Notes under the pieces: generated by a model | What the model saw: only the letters and a program-made list of their open reading frames with translations | Told to the model about the DNA's origin: nothing | Database searches by the model: none | Source: Pseudomaricurvus alcaniphilus | Lineage (GTDB): Bacteria > Pseudomonadota > Gammaproteobacteria > Pseudomonadales > Cellvibrionaceae | Length of the DNA: 64,000 bases | NCBI RefSeq assembly: GCF_011440395.1 | Contig: NZ_JAAOIX010000001.1 | Span: 890,680-954,679 of the forward strand | Reading direction: 5' to 3' | Translations under genes and position numbers: made by a program | In this document: positions 27,385-36,516 of the stretch, piece after piece | Layout: each line of letters opens with the position of its first letter | Position numbering within the stretch: the stretch's first letter is position 1

Positions 27385-28473
27385 ATGGCAACATCAAAAG
27401 AATACCGATTGGGGCCCGCCACCTTTCCCCGCGGCTGGTTTATCGTCGCCGAGGCGTCGGAGCTGGATCGTGGCCCAATGGCCGTGCGTTATTTCGGCCA
27501 GGACTTTGCCCTCTATCGCGGCGCCAGCGGCAAGGTCATCATGCTGGATGCCTACTGTACCCACATGGGCACTCACCTGACCGCCAGCAGCAGCGCCATG
27601 ATCGTGCAGAACAATCAACAGATTGAAGGCGATTCCATTCGCTGCCCCTACCACGGCTGGCGCTTCAACGCCGCCGGTGCAGTAGACGACATTCCGAACC
27701 TGCCGGGCCCCTGCCCCAAGGTCGCCGGCCTCACTTCCTATCCGGTGCGCGAGGTGATGGGTTGCATCATGATGTGGTTTGACCCGGAGGGAGGCGAGCC
27801 GCTGTTCGAGCCGCCGTTTCTGCAGGAGTGGGACAACCCGCGCTGGGTGCGCTGGCAACTGGACCACCTCGGTGAACTGAATATTCACGGCCAGGAAATC
27901 ATCGACAACATGGCCGATGCAGCCCACCTGGGCCCAACCCACGGCGCACCTTGTGAGTGGTTTGAGAACGAGTTTCGCGATCATATCTACATCCAGCGCC
28001 AGGGCGGTTACCACCAGGCCTACGACTGCATGTTGACCACTACCACCTGGTATACCGGCCCCGGCCTGCTGTTATCAAAACAGCAATTCGGTGACGTGCT
28101 CACCTACGAATTGATTGCCAACACTCCGGTGGACGACGGCGTTTCCAAAGTCTGGCACGGCTGCATCAGTCCGGCGGCGGGTGAGACCATTACCGATGCC
28201 GACATCGCCAATGCCCGCGAAATCCAGGCCGGTGCCCTGCAGGCATTTTCCGCCGACTTCGAGATCTGGAAACACAAGCGCCCCGCCCTGCGAGTTATGC
28301 AAATGGCGTCGGACGGCCCCTTCCTCAAAGGCCGCAAATGGTTCAGCCAGTTCTACACCGAGAAGAGCAAAATCGGCGATATCCAGCAGCAGCTGAACGG
28401 CAACTATCACCACCAGCACCTGCCAGCGCCAGACGACAAAGCCCGGCAACTTGAAGTAGGATTATTCGATTAA
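27385..28473 (+). CDS. kshA: 3-ketosteroid 9-alpha-monooxygenase, oxygenase component
   Basis: 362 residues. Rieske 2Fe-2S ligands C58-T-H60 and C87-PY-H90; mononuclear iron region N175, D178, H181, H186 (DNMADAAHLGPTH). The size and the Rieske-to-catalytic spacing are those of KshA, which hydroxylates C9 of 3-keto-steroids and so, with KstD, opens ring B. The ATG at 27385 has GGGAG eight bases upstream. A reductase partner (KshB) is needed to deliver electrons and is not present in this window. It is followed at 26 bp by a dispersed repeat element that may mark the transcript end. Confidence 0.92.
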   Translation: MATSKEYRLGPATFPRGWFIVAEASELDRGPMAVRYFGQDFALYRGASGKVIMLDAYCTHMGTHLTASSSAMIVQNNQQIEGDSIRCPYHGWRFNAAGAVDDIPNLPGPCPKVAGLTSYPVREVMGCIMMWFDPEGGEPLFEPPFLQEWDNPRWVRWQLDHLGELNIHGQEIIDNMADAAHLGPTHGAPCEWFENEFRDHIYIQRQGGYHQAYDCMLTTTTWYTGPGLLLSKQQFGDVLTYELIANTPVDDGVSKVWHGCISPAAGETITDADIANAREIQAGALQAFSADFEIWKHKRPALRVMQMASDGPFLKGRKWFSQFYTEKSKIGDIQQQLNGNYHHQHLPAPDDKARQLEVGLFD

Positions 28474-28499
28474 TTGTGCGCGTGATTGATGTTGTTGTG

Positions 28500-28753
28500 G
28501 GCGATAGTTGGCATACACCTTGTAGCCCTTGGGTCATTAGTTCTTTTCCCGGCCTGGCTCCGGGGCCTTGCTTTCAAGACTCGCCGTGCACCCATCCATG
28601 CACCCAAAGCACTCGCTCCGCTCGCGGGGCGGGCTCGAGGCTCCACGACAGCATCCCTGCTGTCGAGGGTCTTGAAAGCAAGCCCCCGGAGCCAGACCTA
28701 CCATAGTGCCGGCTGCATGATGCTTTGCCATAGTGCCGGCTGCATGATGCTTT
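28500..28753. repeat. dispersed inverted-repeat element, copy 2
   Basis: Same arms and flanks as the copy at 19103-19292, including the perfect hairpin CGACAGCA-TCCC-TGCTGTCG at 28646-28665. It differs by about 40 extra bases left of the hairpin and by a tandem duplication of its right end: CCATAGTGCCGGCTGCATGA plus TGCTTT at 28701-28726 and again at 28728-28753. It lies between convergent kshA and the epimerase-like gene and could end transcription from both sides. Confidence 0.9.
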
Positions 28754-28803
28754 ACTTCGAGGATGCTCAGGAAAAATAGAAAATAAATTCTACTGGCCGG
28801 ACA

Positions 28804-29808
28804 CTATTTCCCCACACTTCCCGCCTGTTTGGCAGTGATGTAATCCTTTGCCAGCAGCCAGCCAATGGTATCTCTAAACGACTCCGCTAGCGGACGAAAC
28901 CTGAAGTCCAGCGCCGTTTCCACCTCTACATTGCTCATAGGTACCCAACGGGTAGCGTAGACCATGGCCTCATAGCCCATGGGCACATCGAAATGGTGGA
29001 TGCGTTTCATCCAGTCGACGCCGCGGCCCAGTGAACGCATTCCAAACCCGGTGGCCGGTAACTTGTACAAGCGGCGGCCAGTGACTTGTTCCAGCTCACG
29101 CGCCAGTTGGCGCCAGCTGACAAAATGGCCCCCCAGGGTAAAGCGCCCGGCGGGTAGCTCGGCATTCAGTAAACGCCGGTGCACTTCCGCCACATCGCGC
29201 ACGTCGACAAACTGGTTGCCGCCCGGCATCAAGGGGATAAACGCCGACAGGTAGGTACGCAAACCAATATGGGGCTCGGTCAAGCCAGGGTCGTCGGGAC
29301 CGATGACGGAGGATGGGTAGGTGATGTGCAGTGGTGCCCCCTCGGCCTGCAATTGCCGGGCAAATATTTCACACTCCACTTTGGAGCGGCCGTAGGCGCT
29401 GCGGGCAGTACCCGGCGGCGATTGACCGGAGAGTACTTTCGCCTTCTGATCAAACAGCGCGGTGACGCTGGACACATGAATAATGGATTGCAGGCCGACC
29501 TTCACCGCCTCTGTAAGCACTGTGCGAGTGCCATTGACGTTGGTGTCATAGACGCGCCCGGCATCCTTGGCATCGGTGGAGACCATGGCGGCGCAGTGAA
29601 TCGCGCCGTTACAGCCACGCAGTGCCTGGCGCACGCTGGCCGCATCAGTGATATCACCGCGCACATATTGCGGCGGATGTTGCGGGTAGAGCTTTTCGAC
29701 CTTGGCGGGGTCGCGCACCAGCAGCACCACCTCATGGCCGGCAGCCAGCAAGTTCCTGGCGCAGTGATAACCCACAAAACCCGTTGCCCCGGTAATCATG
29801 ATTCGCAT
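28804..29808 (-). CDS. NAD(P)-dependent epimerase / 3beta-hydroxysteroid dehydrogenase-like protein
   Basis: 334 residues from ATG 29808 (a TTG lies two codons upstream). Extended-SDR fold: ITGATGFVGYHCARNLLAAG at the N-terminus, HCAAMVST, HVSSVTALF and the catalytic Y-x-x-x-K in SAYGRSKVECE. It belongs with atypical/extended SDRs that include 3beta-hydroxysteroid dehydrogenase/isomerases and dihydroflavonol reductases. The genomic context favours a steroid or beta-hydroxy-acyl substrate. Last gene of the minus-strand C/D-ring block, 99 bp after the thiolase. Confidence 0.82.
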   Translation of the reverse strand: MRIMITGATGFVGYHCARNLLAAGHEVVLLVRDPAKVEKLYPQHPPQYVRGDITDAASVRQALRGCNGAIHCAAMVSTDAKDAGRVYDTNVNGTRTVLTEAVKVGLQSIIHVSSVTALFDQKAKVLSGQSPPGTARSAYGRSKVECEIFARQLQAEGAPLHITYPSSVIGPDDPGLTEPHIGLRTYLSAFIPLMPGGNQFVDVRDVAEVHRRLLNAELPAGRFTLGGHFVSWRQLARELEQVTGRRLYKLPATGFGMRSLGRGVDWMKRIHHFDVPMGYEAMVYATRWVPMSNVEVETALDFRFRPLAESFRDTIGWLLAKDYITAKQAGSVGK

Positions 29809-29907
29809 AGTCAATTACCTACGTTGCCAAGTTATCATGCTGCCAAGTTGCCGCGTTGCCAAATTGCCGGCTTCAGCGGCAAGCTGTGCCCGACCCATGG
29901 TCAGCGT

Positions 29908-31110
29908 TTAGAACACTTCGAACAGGCCGGCGGCGCCCATGCCGCCGCCCACACACATGGTCACTACCACGTACTTGACCCCGCGCCGCTTGCCCTCGAT
30001 CAGGGCGTGGCCGACCATGCGCGCGCCGCTCATGCCAAACGGGTGGCCAATGGCGATGGCACCACCGTTGACGTTGAGCTTGTCGTTGTCGATGCCCAGC
30101 TGGTCGCGGCAGTAGATCGCCTGGCAGGCAAAGGCTTCGTTGAGTTCCCACAGGCCGATGTCATCCACTTTAAGGCCGTGGCGCTGCAACAATTTCGGCA
30201 CCGCAAACACCGGACCGATACCCATTTCCTCGGGACCGCAACCCGCCACCGCGATGCCGCGATAAGCACCCAGTGGTGCCAGCCCCTGCTGTTCAGCCAG
30301 TCTGGCATCCATCAGCACACAGGCGGAGGCACCGTCCGACAACTGCGATGCATTACCCGCGGTAATAAAACGTCCCTCGGGTACCAGCTTGCCGTCTTTC
30401 CACACCGGCTCCAGCTGCACCAGGCTCTCCAGGGTGGTGCCGGGGCGATTGCCCTCGTCGCGGGTCAGGGTCACCTCTTCAAAGCTGGTTGCTTTGGTCT
30501 CCTTGTTGAACACCGTCTTGGTGGTGGTCAGGGGCACGATTTCAGCGTCGAACTTGCCCGCCGCCTGGGCCGCCGCGGTACGCTGCTGGCTCTGCAGGGA
30601 AAATTCATCCTGGGCCTGGCGGGAAATTTTATAGCGATCGGCCACGATCTCCGCGGTTTCGATCATCTGCAAATACATATGCGGTGACTTTTCCAGCACC
30701 GCCTTGGATACCGCCCGGTAACTGTTCTTGTGCTTGTTCTGCACCAGCGAAATAGACTCCAGGCCACCGGCGACGACGATATCCTGTTCGTTGGCCATAA
30801 TGGCCTTGGCCGCCAGGCCAATGGTCATCAACCCGGACGAACACATGCGATCGACCTGCATACCGGACACGCTCTCGGGCAGCCCGGCGGCCATGGCACT
30901 GAGACGGCCGATATTGTAGCCCTGGGTACCCTGGGGCGCGGCCAGGCCGAGAATCACATCGTCGATCTGGCCCGGATCGATCGCGGCGCGCTCGACCGCG
31001 TGCTGCACCACATGACCACCGAGGACCGGTGCCTCGGTATCGTTAAACGCTCCGCGATAGGCTTTGCCGATCGGCGTGCGGGCGGTGCTGACAATTACGG
31101 CTTCTCTCAT
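29908..31110 (-). CDS. acetyl-CoA acetyltransferase (thiolase)
   Basis: 400 residues from ATG 31110, with AGGA upstream. Nucleophile C90 in VDRMCSSG, the NEAF segment, the histidine motif [16 protein letters not shown], and C386 in [11 protein letters not shown]. It cleaves a 3-ketoacyl-CoA by thiolysis. It is of the general AtoB-like type and distinct from the FadA6-like thiolase at 35359, so the pathway has two thiolases here, perhaps one for the C/D-ring product and one for the final C4-C6 acyl-CoA. 96 bp separate it from ipdF. Confidence 0.92.
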   Translation of the reverse strand: MREAVIVSTARTPIGKAYRGAFNDTEAPVLGGHVVQHAVERAAIDPGQIDDVILGLAAPQGTQGYNIGRLSAMAAGLPESVSGMQVDRMCSSGLMTIGLAAKAIMANEQDIVVAGGLESISLVQNKHKNSYRAVSKAVLEKSPHMYLQMIETAEIVADRYKISRQAQDEFSLQSQQRTAAAQAAGKFDAEIVPLTTTKTVFNKETKATSFEEVTLTRDEGNRPGTTLESLVQLEPVWKDGKLVPEGRFITAGNASQLSDGASACVLMDARLAEQQGLAPLGAYRGIAVAGCGPEEMGIGPVFAVPKLLQRHGLKVDDIGLWELNEAFACQAIYCRDQLGIDNDKLNVNGGAIAIGHPFGMSGARMVGHALIEGKRRGVKYVVVTMCVGGGMGAAGLFEVF

Positions 31111-31206
31111 AACAATAATCCTGTATTGATTCGCTGATGATATTTGTAATGCCCTTAATGCCAGCAACAGCCTCGAGAGCTCTCGGCGGTGACTAGCGAA
31201 CAGTAG

Positions 31207-31998
31207 TTACGCCCGCTGGCTGGACACTGGCACTATCTCACCGGTCATATAACCTGAGTAATCCGAGGCCAGGAACATCATGACGTTGGCCACTTCCCAG
31301 ACCTCGGCGGCCCGCCCAAAGGCTTCTTTCGCGGCCAACTCTTCCAGCAATTCCAGCGGGGTGGTTTTCTTCAGGAACTCGTGGAAGGCAATGGACGGCG
31401 ACACGGCGTTGATTCGCACACCGTAGTCGGCGGCTTCCAGTGCCGAACAGCGGGTCAGGGCCATCACCCCGGCTTTCGCTGCGGCGTAATGACACTGCTC
31501 TTTCTGCGCTCGCCAACCCAGCACCGAGGCGTTGTTGACGATCACTCCGGCACCGCGCGGTTGCATTTTTTGCAGCATATAGCGGCTCATACGCATGGTG
31601 CCGGTGAGGGTGATGTCCAGCACCCGCGACCACTCCTCGTCGCCCATTTCCACCAGCAATTTACTGCCTCCCAAGCCCGCGTTGTTGATCAGGATATCGA
31701 CCCCGTTCATGCGCGCTTCAGCGTCGTCGATCAGGGCCCGTACGTCCGCCTCGACGGTGACATTGGCGAGCTTGCCGTACACCTCCTGCAGACCGGTATC
31801 GGCGCGCAGCTTTGCTACTGCGCTGTTTAACCTGCCCTCGTGAATATCGCTGATGGTGACCGCGCGCGCGCCCTCTTCCGCCGCTCGCTGGGCCGCCGCA
31901 TAACCGATGCCGGCACCGGCAGCCGCCGTGATCAGTACCGATTTACCCAGCAACAGATTGTGGCCGGCAACATAGGGTGGTGGCTCTTTCAGGGCCAT
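31207..31998 (-). CDS. ipdF: IpdF-like short-chain dehydrogenase of HIP degradation
   Basis: 263 residues. The cofactor motif is a variant, ITAAAGAGIG (23-32); catalytic S158, Y171 and K175 (NNASVLGWRAQ, HYAAAKAGVMALTRCSA). The AAAG-GIG variant, the NNASVLGWRAQ stretch and the C-terminal EAFGRAAEVWEVA pattern match actinobacterial IpdF (Rv3559c) as I remember it. IpdF oxidises the 5-hydroxyl of the HIP-CoA-derived intermediate during C/D-ring breakdown. As in Mycobacterium, it sits next to a FadE30-like gene (36 bp away). The identification rests on both sequence and synteny. Confidence 0.88.
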   Translation of the reverse strand: MALKEPPPYVAGHNLLLGKSVLITAAAGAGIGYAAAQRAAEEGARAVTISDIHEGRLNSAVAKLRADTGLQEVYGKLANVTVEADVRALIDDAEARMNGVDILINNAGLGGSKLLVEMGDEEWSRVLDITLTGTMRMSRYMLQKMQPRGAGVIVNNASVLGWRAQKEQCHYAAAKAGVMALTRCSALEAADYGVRINAVSPSIAFHEFLKKTTPLELLEELAAKEAFGRAAEVWEVANVMMFLASDYSGYMTGEIVPVSSQRA

Positions 31999-32034
31999 AA
32001 CAGTCTCCTTGGGTTATTTGGCAACTTTTAAAAT

Positions 32035-33225
32035 TTAACCGCGCGGCTCGCGGGGCATGCCCAGCGCGCGCTCGGCGATGATATTGCGTTGAATCTGGTT
32101 GGTGCCGCCGTAGATGGTGTCCGAGCGGGTAAACAGGTACATGGACTGCAAACGGCCCAACTGGTAAGGCGCTGCCTCCAGGATTTCGCTTTCATCTCCC
32201 AGCACATCCATGGCCAACTTGCCGAGGTTGCGATGCCAGCTGGCCCAATACAATTTGTAGATCATGGCCGACTTCTGCAGCGCACCATCGTCGACGCCAC
32301 CGGAGAGCATGCGCATACTGTTGTAACGCATAATACGCAACCCCATATGGGCGTCGGCGATGCGCGCCCGCAGCGCCGGATCGCGGGCGGCGCCGTTGCG
32401 CTTGGCCAGCGCCACAATTTCATTCAGTTCATTCTGGAACAGCATCTGCTGGCCGAGGGTGGAAACGCCACGCTCGAAACCCAGCAAGCCCATGGCCACC
32501 TTCCAGCCGTCGCCGGGCAGACCGACAATGTCGTTGGCACCACAGCGGGCCTCGTCAAAAAATACTTCGTTGAATTCGCTGGTGCCGGTCAACTGTTCGA
32601 TGGGACGCACGTCGACTCCGGCTTGGTCCATGGCCAGCAGGAAAAATCCCAGCCCCTTGTGGCCGACGGAGTCCGGGTCGGTGCGGGCAATTACGAAACA
32701 GTACTGCGACTCGTGGGCCAGTGAGGTCCACACTTTCTGGCCACTGATTTTCCACTGCTGCGTGTCGCTGTCGAAACTGGCCCGGGTTTTGACGTTGGCC
32801 AGGTCGGAACCGGCGCTGGGCTCGGAATAGCCCTGGCACCAGAATTCTTCGCCGCGCAGAATACCGGGCAGGAAGCGCTGCTGCTGCTGGTCCGAACCGA
32901 AGGCAATAATGGTGGGGCCAGCCAGGGTTTCGCCAATGTGACCGATGCGACCGGGGCCGCCGGCGCGGGCGTACTCCTCGTTGAAAATCACCTGCTGCTC
33001 GATACTGGCGCCGCGCCCGCCGTGGGCTTCAGGCCAGCCGATGCAGGTCCAGCCGCCCTCGTGCAACTTGCGCTCCCAGGCCTTGCGCTCCTCCACGTAC
33101 ATATGTTCGTCGCCCGGGCCGCCGCGCCAGCGGATGGTTTCGTATTCGCCGCAGAGGTTCGCTTGCAACCAGGCCGCCACCTCGGCGCGAAACTGTTCAT
33201 CTTGCTTGCTGAAACTGAGTTTCAT
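32035..33225 (-). CDS. fadE30: acyl-CoA dehydrogenase, FadE30-like
   Basis: 396 residues with the complete acyl-CoA dehydrogenase fold: WPEAHGGRGASIEQQ, the FAD/substrate motif GYSEPSAGSDLANVKTRA, VWTSLAHE, and the C-terminal FAD-binding IYGGTNQIQRNIIAERALG. The glutamate of the MCAD-type YEGT motif is glycine here, so the catalytic base must lie elsewhere in the fold, as in other steroid FadEs. Position beside ipdF matches FadE30, which desaturates the propionyl side chain of 5-hydroxy-HIP-CoA. The start codon shares one base with the stop of the upstream FadE (TGATG), so the two are translationally coupled and may form one heteromer. Confidence 0.85.
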   Translation of the reverse strand: MKLSFSKQDEQFRAEVAAWLQANLCGEYETIRWRGGPGDEHMYVEERKAWERKLHEGGWTCIGWPEAHGGRGASIEQQVIFNEEYARAGGPGRIGHIGETLAGPTIIAFGSDQQQQRFLPGILRGEEFWCQGYSEPSAGSDLANVKTRASFDSDTQQWKISGQKVWTSLAHESQYCFVIARTDPDSVGHKGLGFFLLAMDQAGVDVRPIEQLTGTSEFNEVFFDEARCGANDIVGLPGDGWKVAMGLLGFERGVSTLGQQMLFQNELNEIVALAKRNGAARDPALRARIADAHMGLRIMRYNSMRMLSGGVDDGALQKSAMIYKLYWASWHRNLGKLAMDVLGDESEILEAAPYQLGRLQSMYLFTRSDTIYGGTNQIQRNIIAERALGMPREPRG

Positions 33226-34391
33226 CAGATTGTCTCCTCATCCAGCAACTGACGGGCCAGGCGCTGGCGGTGATAATCGCCGTTGCCGAGAAAGGTCTCG
33301 GTGGACTTGGCGCGCTTGAAATAGAGCTGGATATCGTACTCGGCGGTAAAACCGACGCCGCCAAACAACTGGATACCGCAGCCGGCGTTGAAGAAATAGG
33401 CGTCGCTGCAATAACCCTTGGCAATGCTTGCCGCCTCCGCTAACTGCGACGACTGGGCGCTGCCGGCCAGCGCCTCATCGGCGATACAGGCGGCGTAATA
33501 GAGTGCCGAGCGACCGGCCTCCACCTTGACCATCATGTCGGCGCACTTGTGCTTCACCGCCTGGTAGGAGGCGATGCTGCGCCCAAACTGCACCCGCTCC
33601 TGCAGGTAGTCCACGGTCATATCGAGGCTTTGCTGGGCGCCGCCCACCTGGTCGGCGGCTAGCGCCACCCGGGCCAGGTCCAACACGGTTTCCAGCGCGC
33701 TGGCCGACTCACCCTCAACACCCAACAGGGCGTCGGCGTCCAGCCACACATCGTCAAAACTGATTTGCGCCTGCTTGCGGGTCTGGTCCATGGTCGGCAG
33801 CCACTGGCGGCTGACCCCCTCGGTATTCGCCTCCAGCACCAGCAGGCTGACGCCGCTGTTGCCGGCGCTGCCCGGCGCCCGCGCCGCCACCACCAGCCAC
33901 TCGGCGGTGTGACCGTCGAGCACGTAGCGGCTGACGCCGTTGAGGCGGTAGCGGCCGCCCACCTGTTCACAGGTCACACTCACCGCCGCGGCATCGCTGC
34001 CGCCCTGCGGCCCGGCGAAGGCCAGGGTGGCGCTACTGCCCGCCACCAGGCGCGGCAACCAGGCGCCCTTCTGGGCGTCATTGCCGGCCACCAGCAGGGC
34101 ATTACCGGCCAAACAGACCGATGCAAAAAATGGCGCGCACAGCAACCGCCGGCCCATTTGCTCGAGGGTGGCCACCAGCTCGACATAGCCCAGCCCCAGA
34201 CCGCCATATTGTTCGGGAATATGAATGGCCGGCCAGTACATCTCGGTGCAGATACGGGCCCACAAATCCGGGTCATAACCGCGCTCGGTGACCATGGCTG
34301 CGCGCACTGCGGCGCTGGTGGACACCTCCGCCAGGAATGCCTCGGCGGTGTCGCGGATCATGATCTGTTCGTCAGAAAATTTAAAATCCAT
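33225..34391 (-). CDS. acyl-CoA dehydrogenase family protein, probable partner subunit
   Basis: 388 residues from ATG 34391. The N- and middle domains are acyl-CoA-dehydrogenase-like (MDFKFSDEQIMIRDTAEAF, PEQYGGLGLGYVEL, FGRSIASYQAVKHKCADM). The usual G-x-(S/T)EP-x-AGSD motif is degenerate (AGPQGGSDAA), and the C-terminal GT-x-x-IQR FAD motif is replaced by KSTETFLGNGDYHRQR. Steroid-pathway dehydrogenases in actinobacteria are alpha2-beta2 heterotetramers with one such degenerate subunit. The one-base overlap with the FadE30-like gene fits that arrangement. Confidence 0.85.
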   Translation of the reverse strand: MDFKFSDEQIMIRDTAEAFLAEVSTSAAVRAAMVTERGYDPDLWARICTEMYWPAIHIPEQYGGLGLGYVELVATLEQMGRRLLCAPFFASVCLAGNALLVAGNDAQKGAWLPRLVAGSSATLAFAGPQGGSDAAAVSVTCEQVGGRYRLNGVSRYVLDGHTAEWLVVAARAPGSAGNSGVSLLVLEANTEGVSRQWLPTMDQTRKQAQISFDDVWLDADALLGVEGESASALETVLDLARVALAADQVGGAQQSLDMTVDYLQERVQFGRSIASYQAVKHKCADMMVKVEAGRSALYYAACIADEALAGSAQSSQLAEAASIAKGYCSDAYFFNAGCGIQLFGGVGFTAEYDIQLYFKRAKSTETFLGNGDYHRQRLARQLLDEETI

Positions 34392-34404
34392 GGGAGTTAC
34401 CGTT

Positions 34405-35289
34405 TTAGGTGCCGTACACTTTTTGTGCCGGTACTTCCTGTTCCAGCAGTTGCTTGACCGCTGCGCCCACTTCCGCTGGCTGCCAGCGGTCGCCCTTATC
34501 CACGCCTGCAGTGGAGCGCCAACCGTCAGCGATGGAGATCTTGCCGCCCTCGGCCTCAAATACGCGCCCGGTCACCGCGGCGGAGGCACTGGCTGCCAGC
34601 CAAGCCACCAGCGAGGACACATTCTCCGGCGCCCAGTAGTCGAAGCTGCCGTCGTCCGGCTTGGCCATGCGCGTCGCCATGGATTCCACCGCGGTGGTCA
34701 TGCCGGTGCGGGCAGCCGGGGCAATAGCGTTGGCGGTAATGCCGTAGCGCCCCAGTTCGGCCGCCTGGTTGAGGGTGAGAGCGGCAATGCCCGCCTTGGC
34801 GGCGGCGTAATTCGACTGGCCGATGGAGCCCTGCAGGCCGGCACCGGAGGTGGTGTTGATAATGCGTGCATCCACCGCCCTGCCCGCCTTGGCCTCATCG
34901 CGCCAGTAGTGCACCGCGTGGGAACTGATACAGAAGTGCCCCTTGAGGTGCACGGCCATGATCGCATCCCAGTCAGCCTCGGTCATGGAGGCAAACATGC
35001 GATCGCGGTTGATACCGGCGTTGTTGACCACAGCGTGGAGGCCAGCAAAGGTTGCAATAGCCTGCTTGACCACGTTCTCGCTGTCGCCGTAGTTGGTGAT
35101 ATCGGACGTATTCACCACGGCCTTGCCACCGCCGGCCACAATCGCGTCCACCACCCGCTGGGCCGCTTCCCGGTTGATGTCGTTGACGATGACACTGGCA
35201 CCCTCGGCGGCCAGTACTTTGGCGTGGGCTGCGCCCAGGCCGCCACCGGCGCCGGTAACCACCACAACCCTGCCGTCACAAATTCCCAT
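34405..35289 (-). CDS. short-chain dehydrogenase, 17beta-HSD4 / MFE-2-like
   Basis: 294 residues. Begins MGICDGRVVVVTGAGGGLG, with TGAGGGLG at 12-19, NNAG at 89-92, S148, Y161 and K165 (SNYAAAKAGIAALT), and a C-terminal extension beyond residue 250 as in the dehydrogenase part of peroxisomal multifunctional enzyme 2. This group oxidises 3-hydroxyacyl-CoA esters; actinobacterial relatives (Hsd4-type, Rv3548c-type) lie in cholesterol gene clusters. Placed between the FadE partner gene (13 bp) and the FadA6-like thiolase (69 bp), it fits the dehydrogenase step of a beta-oxidation round on the C/D-ring fragment. Confidence 0.88.
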   Translation of the reverse strand: MGICDGRVVVVTGAGGGLGAAHAKVLAAEGASVIVNDINREAAQRVVDAIVAGGGKAVVNTSDITNYGDSENVVKQAIATFAGLHAVVNNAGINRDRMFASMTEADWDAIMAVHLKGHFCISSHAVHYWRDEAKAGRAVDARIINTTSGAGLQGSIGQSNYAAAKAGIAALTLNQAAELGRYGITANAIAPAARTGMTTAVESMATRMAKPDDGSFDYWAPENVSSLVAWLAASASAAVTGRVFEAEGGKISIADGWRSTAGVDKGDRWQPAEVGAAVKQLLEQEVPAQKVYGT

Positions 35290-35308
35290 GTTTCTGTCCT
35301 CGATCCTG

Positions 35309-35347
35309 TTCAGTCAAACTCTTCAGTCAAGCTCTTCAGCCAAGCTC
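35309..35347. repeat. 13-bp x3 tandem repeat
   Basis: Three consecutive copies of TTCAGTCAAGCTC (first with A for G, third with C for T) plus a partial fourth, in the 69-bp gap between the FadA6-like thiolase and the following SDR gene. It lies just upstream of that SDR's start. Confidence 0.92.
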
Positions 35348-35358
35348 TTCAATTCGAT

Positions 35359-36516
35359 TTAGAGCCGCTCGATAATGGTTACATTGGCCTGGCCACCACC
35401 TTCACACATGGTCTGCAGGCCATAGCGGCCGCCACTGCGCTCCAGTTCATGCAGCAGCGTGGTCATTAATTTAGTGCCGGTAGCCCCCAGCGGGTGGCCC
35501 AGGGCAATGGCGCCGCCGTTGACGTTGGTGCGTTCGTGGGGGTAGCCGGTTTCCTGCAGCCAGGCCATGGCCACCGAGGCAAAGGCTTCGTTGATTTCCA
35601 CCAGGTCGATATCCTTGAGACTCATGCCGGCCTTTTGCAGCGCGTAGCGGGTCGCGGAGATGGGCGCGGTCAGCATCCACACCGGGTCCTCGGCGCGCAC
35701 ACTCAGGTGATGGATACGTGCGCGCGGTGTCAGGTTGTAGCGCTTGAGGGCTGCTTCCGAGACAATCAGCATGGCCGAGGCGGCATCGCAGGTCTGGCTG
35801 GAAACTGCGGCGGTGACCTTGTCGCAGGCAAACAGGGTATCCAGTTCGGCCATTTGCTGCAGCGTGGTCTGGCGCGGTGTTTCATCCCGGCTGACACCTT
35901 CCAGGGGTACAATTTCTCGCTCGAAACGACCCTCGTCGATGGCCTGCAGGGCGCGGCGGTGTGATTCCAAAGCGTAGCGCTCCAGCGCCTCACGGGATAA
36001 CTGCCATTTGTCGGCGATCATCTGCGCGGCATTGAACTGGGTCGGCGGCAGGTCACCGTAGCGCTCGACCCAGCCGCGAGAGCCGGTAAACGGGTCGCTA
36101 AAACCCAGTGGCTCCGCCGCGGTCATGGCCGAAGAAATGGGAATCTGGGTCATGGTCTGCACACCGCCGGCCACCACCACGTCCATACAGCCCGACATCA
36201 CCGCCTGGGCGGCGAAATGCACGGCCTGCTGGGATGAGCCACACTGGCGATCGATGGTGGTGCCAGGCACCTCGTCAGACAGCCCGGCCGCGAGCCAGCA
36301 GGTACGGGCGATGTCACCCGCCAGCGGGCCAATGGTATCGACGCAGCCAAAGATCACGTCCTCGTAGTCCCGCTCGGGTATGTCGTGGCGCTGCACCAGT
36401 TCCTTGAGCACGTGGGCACCGAGATCGGCGGCATGGACGTGGGCCAGGCCGCCCTTGCGGCGCCCCGTGGGTGTGCGCAAGGCGTCGACGATATAGGCCT
36501 GGGAGTGCTGGGTCAT
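35359..36516 (-). CDS. fadA6: thiolase FadA6-like, ring-degradation acyl-CoA acetyltransferase
   Basis: 385 residues. Nucleophile C92 in [15 protein letters not shown], histidine motif [17 protein letters not shown]371 in [16 protein letters not shown]. The RQCGSSQQA and [16 protein letters not shown] segments are the pattern I associate with FadA6 (Rv3556c), assigned to C/D-ring catabolism, rather than FadA5. It would release acetyl-CoA from a ring-opened keto-acyl-CoA. The start overlaps the stop of the upstream FadE gene by 4 bp (ATGA), so the two are coupled. Confidence 0.88.
   Translation of the reverse strand: MTQHSQAYIVDALRTPTGRRKGGLAHVHAADLGAHVLKELVQRHDIPERDYEDVIFGCVDTIGPLAGDIARTCWLAAGLSDEVPGTTIDRQCGSSQQAVHFAAQAVMSGCMDVVVAGGVQTMTQIPISSAMTAAEPLGFSDPFTGSRGWVERYGDLPPTQFNAAQMIADKWQLSREALERYALESHRRALQAIDEGRFEREIVPLEGVSRDETPRQTTLQQMAELDTLFACDKVTAAVSSQTCDAASAMLIVSEAALKRYNLTPRARIHHLSVRAEDPVWMLTAPISATRYALQKAGMSLKDIDLVEINEAFASVAMAWLQETGYPHERTNVNGGAIALGHPLGATGTKLMTTLLHELERSGGRYGLQTMCEGGGQANVTIIERL

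Noticed and set aside
28476-28779. Small plus-strand open frames after kshA
   Set aside because: They are translations of the dispersed inverted-repeat element, and similar pseudo-peptides appear at the other copy.
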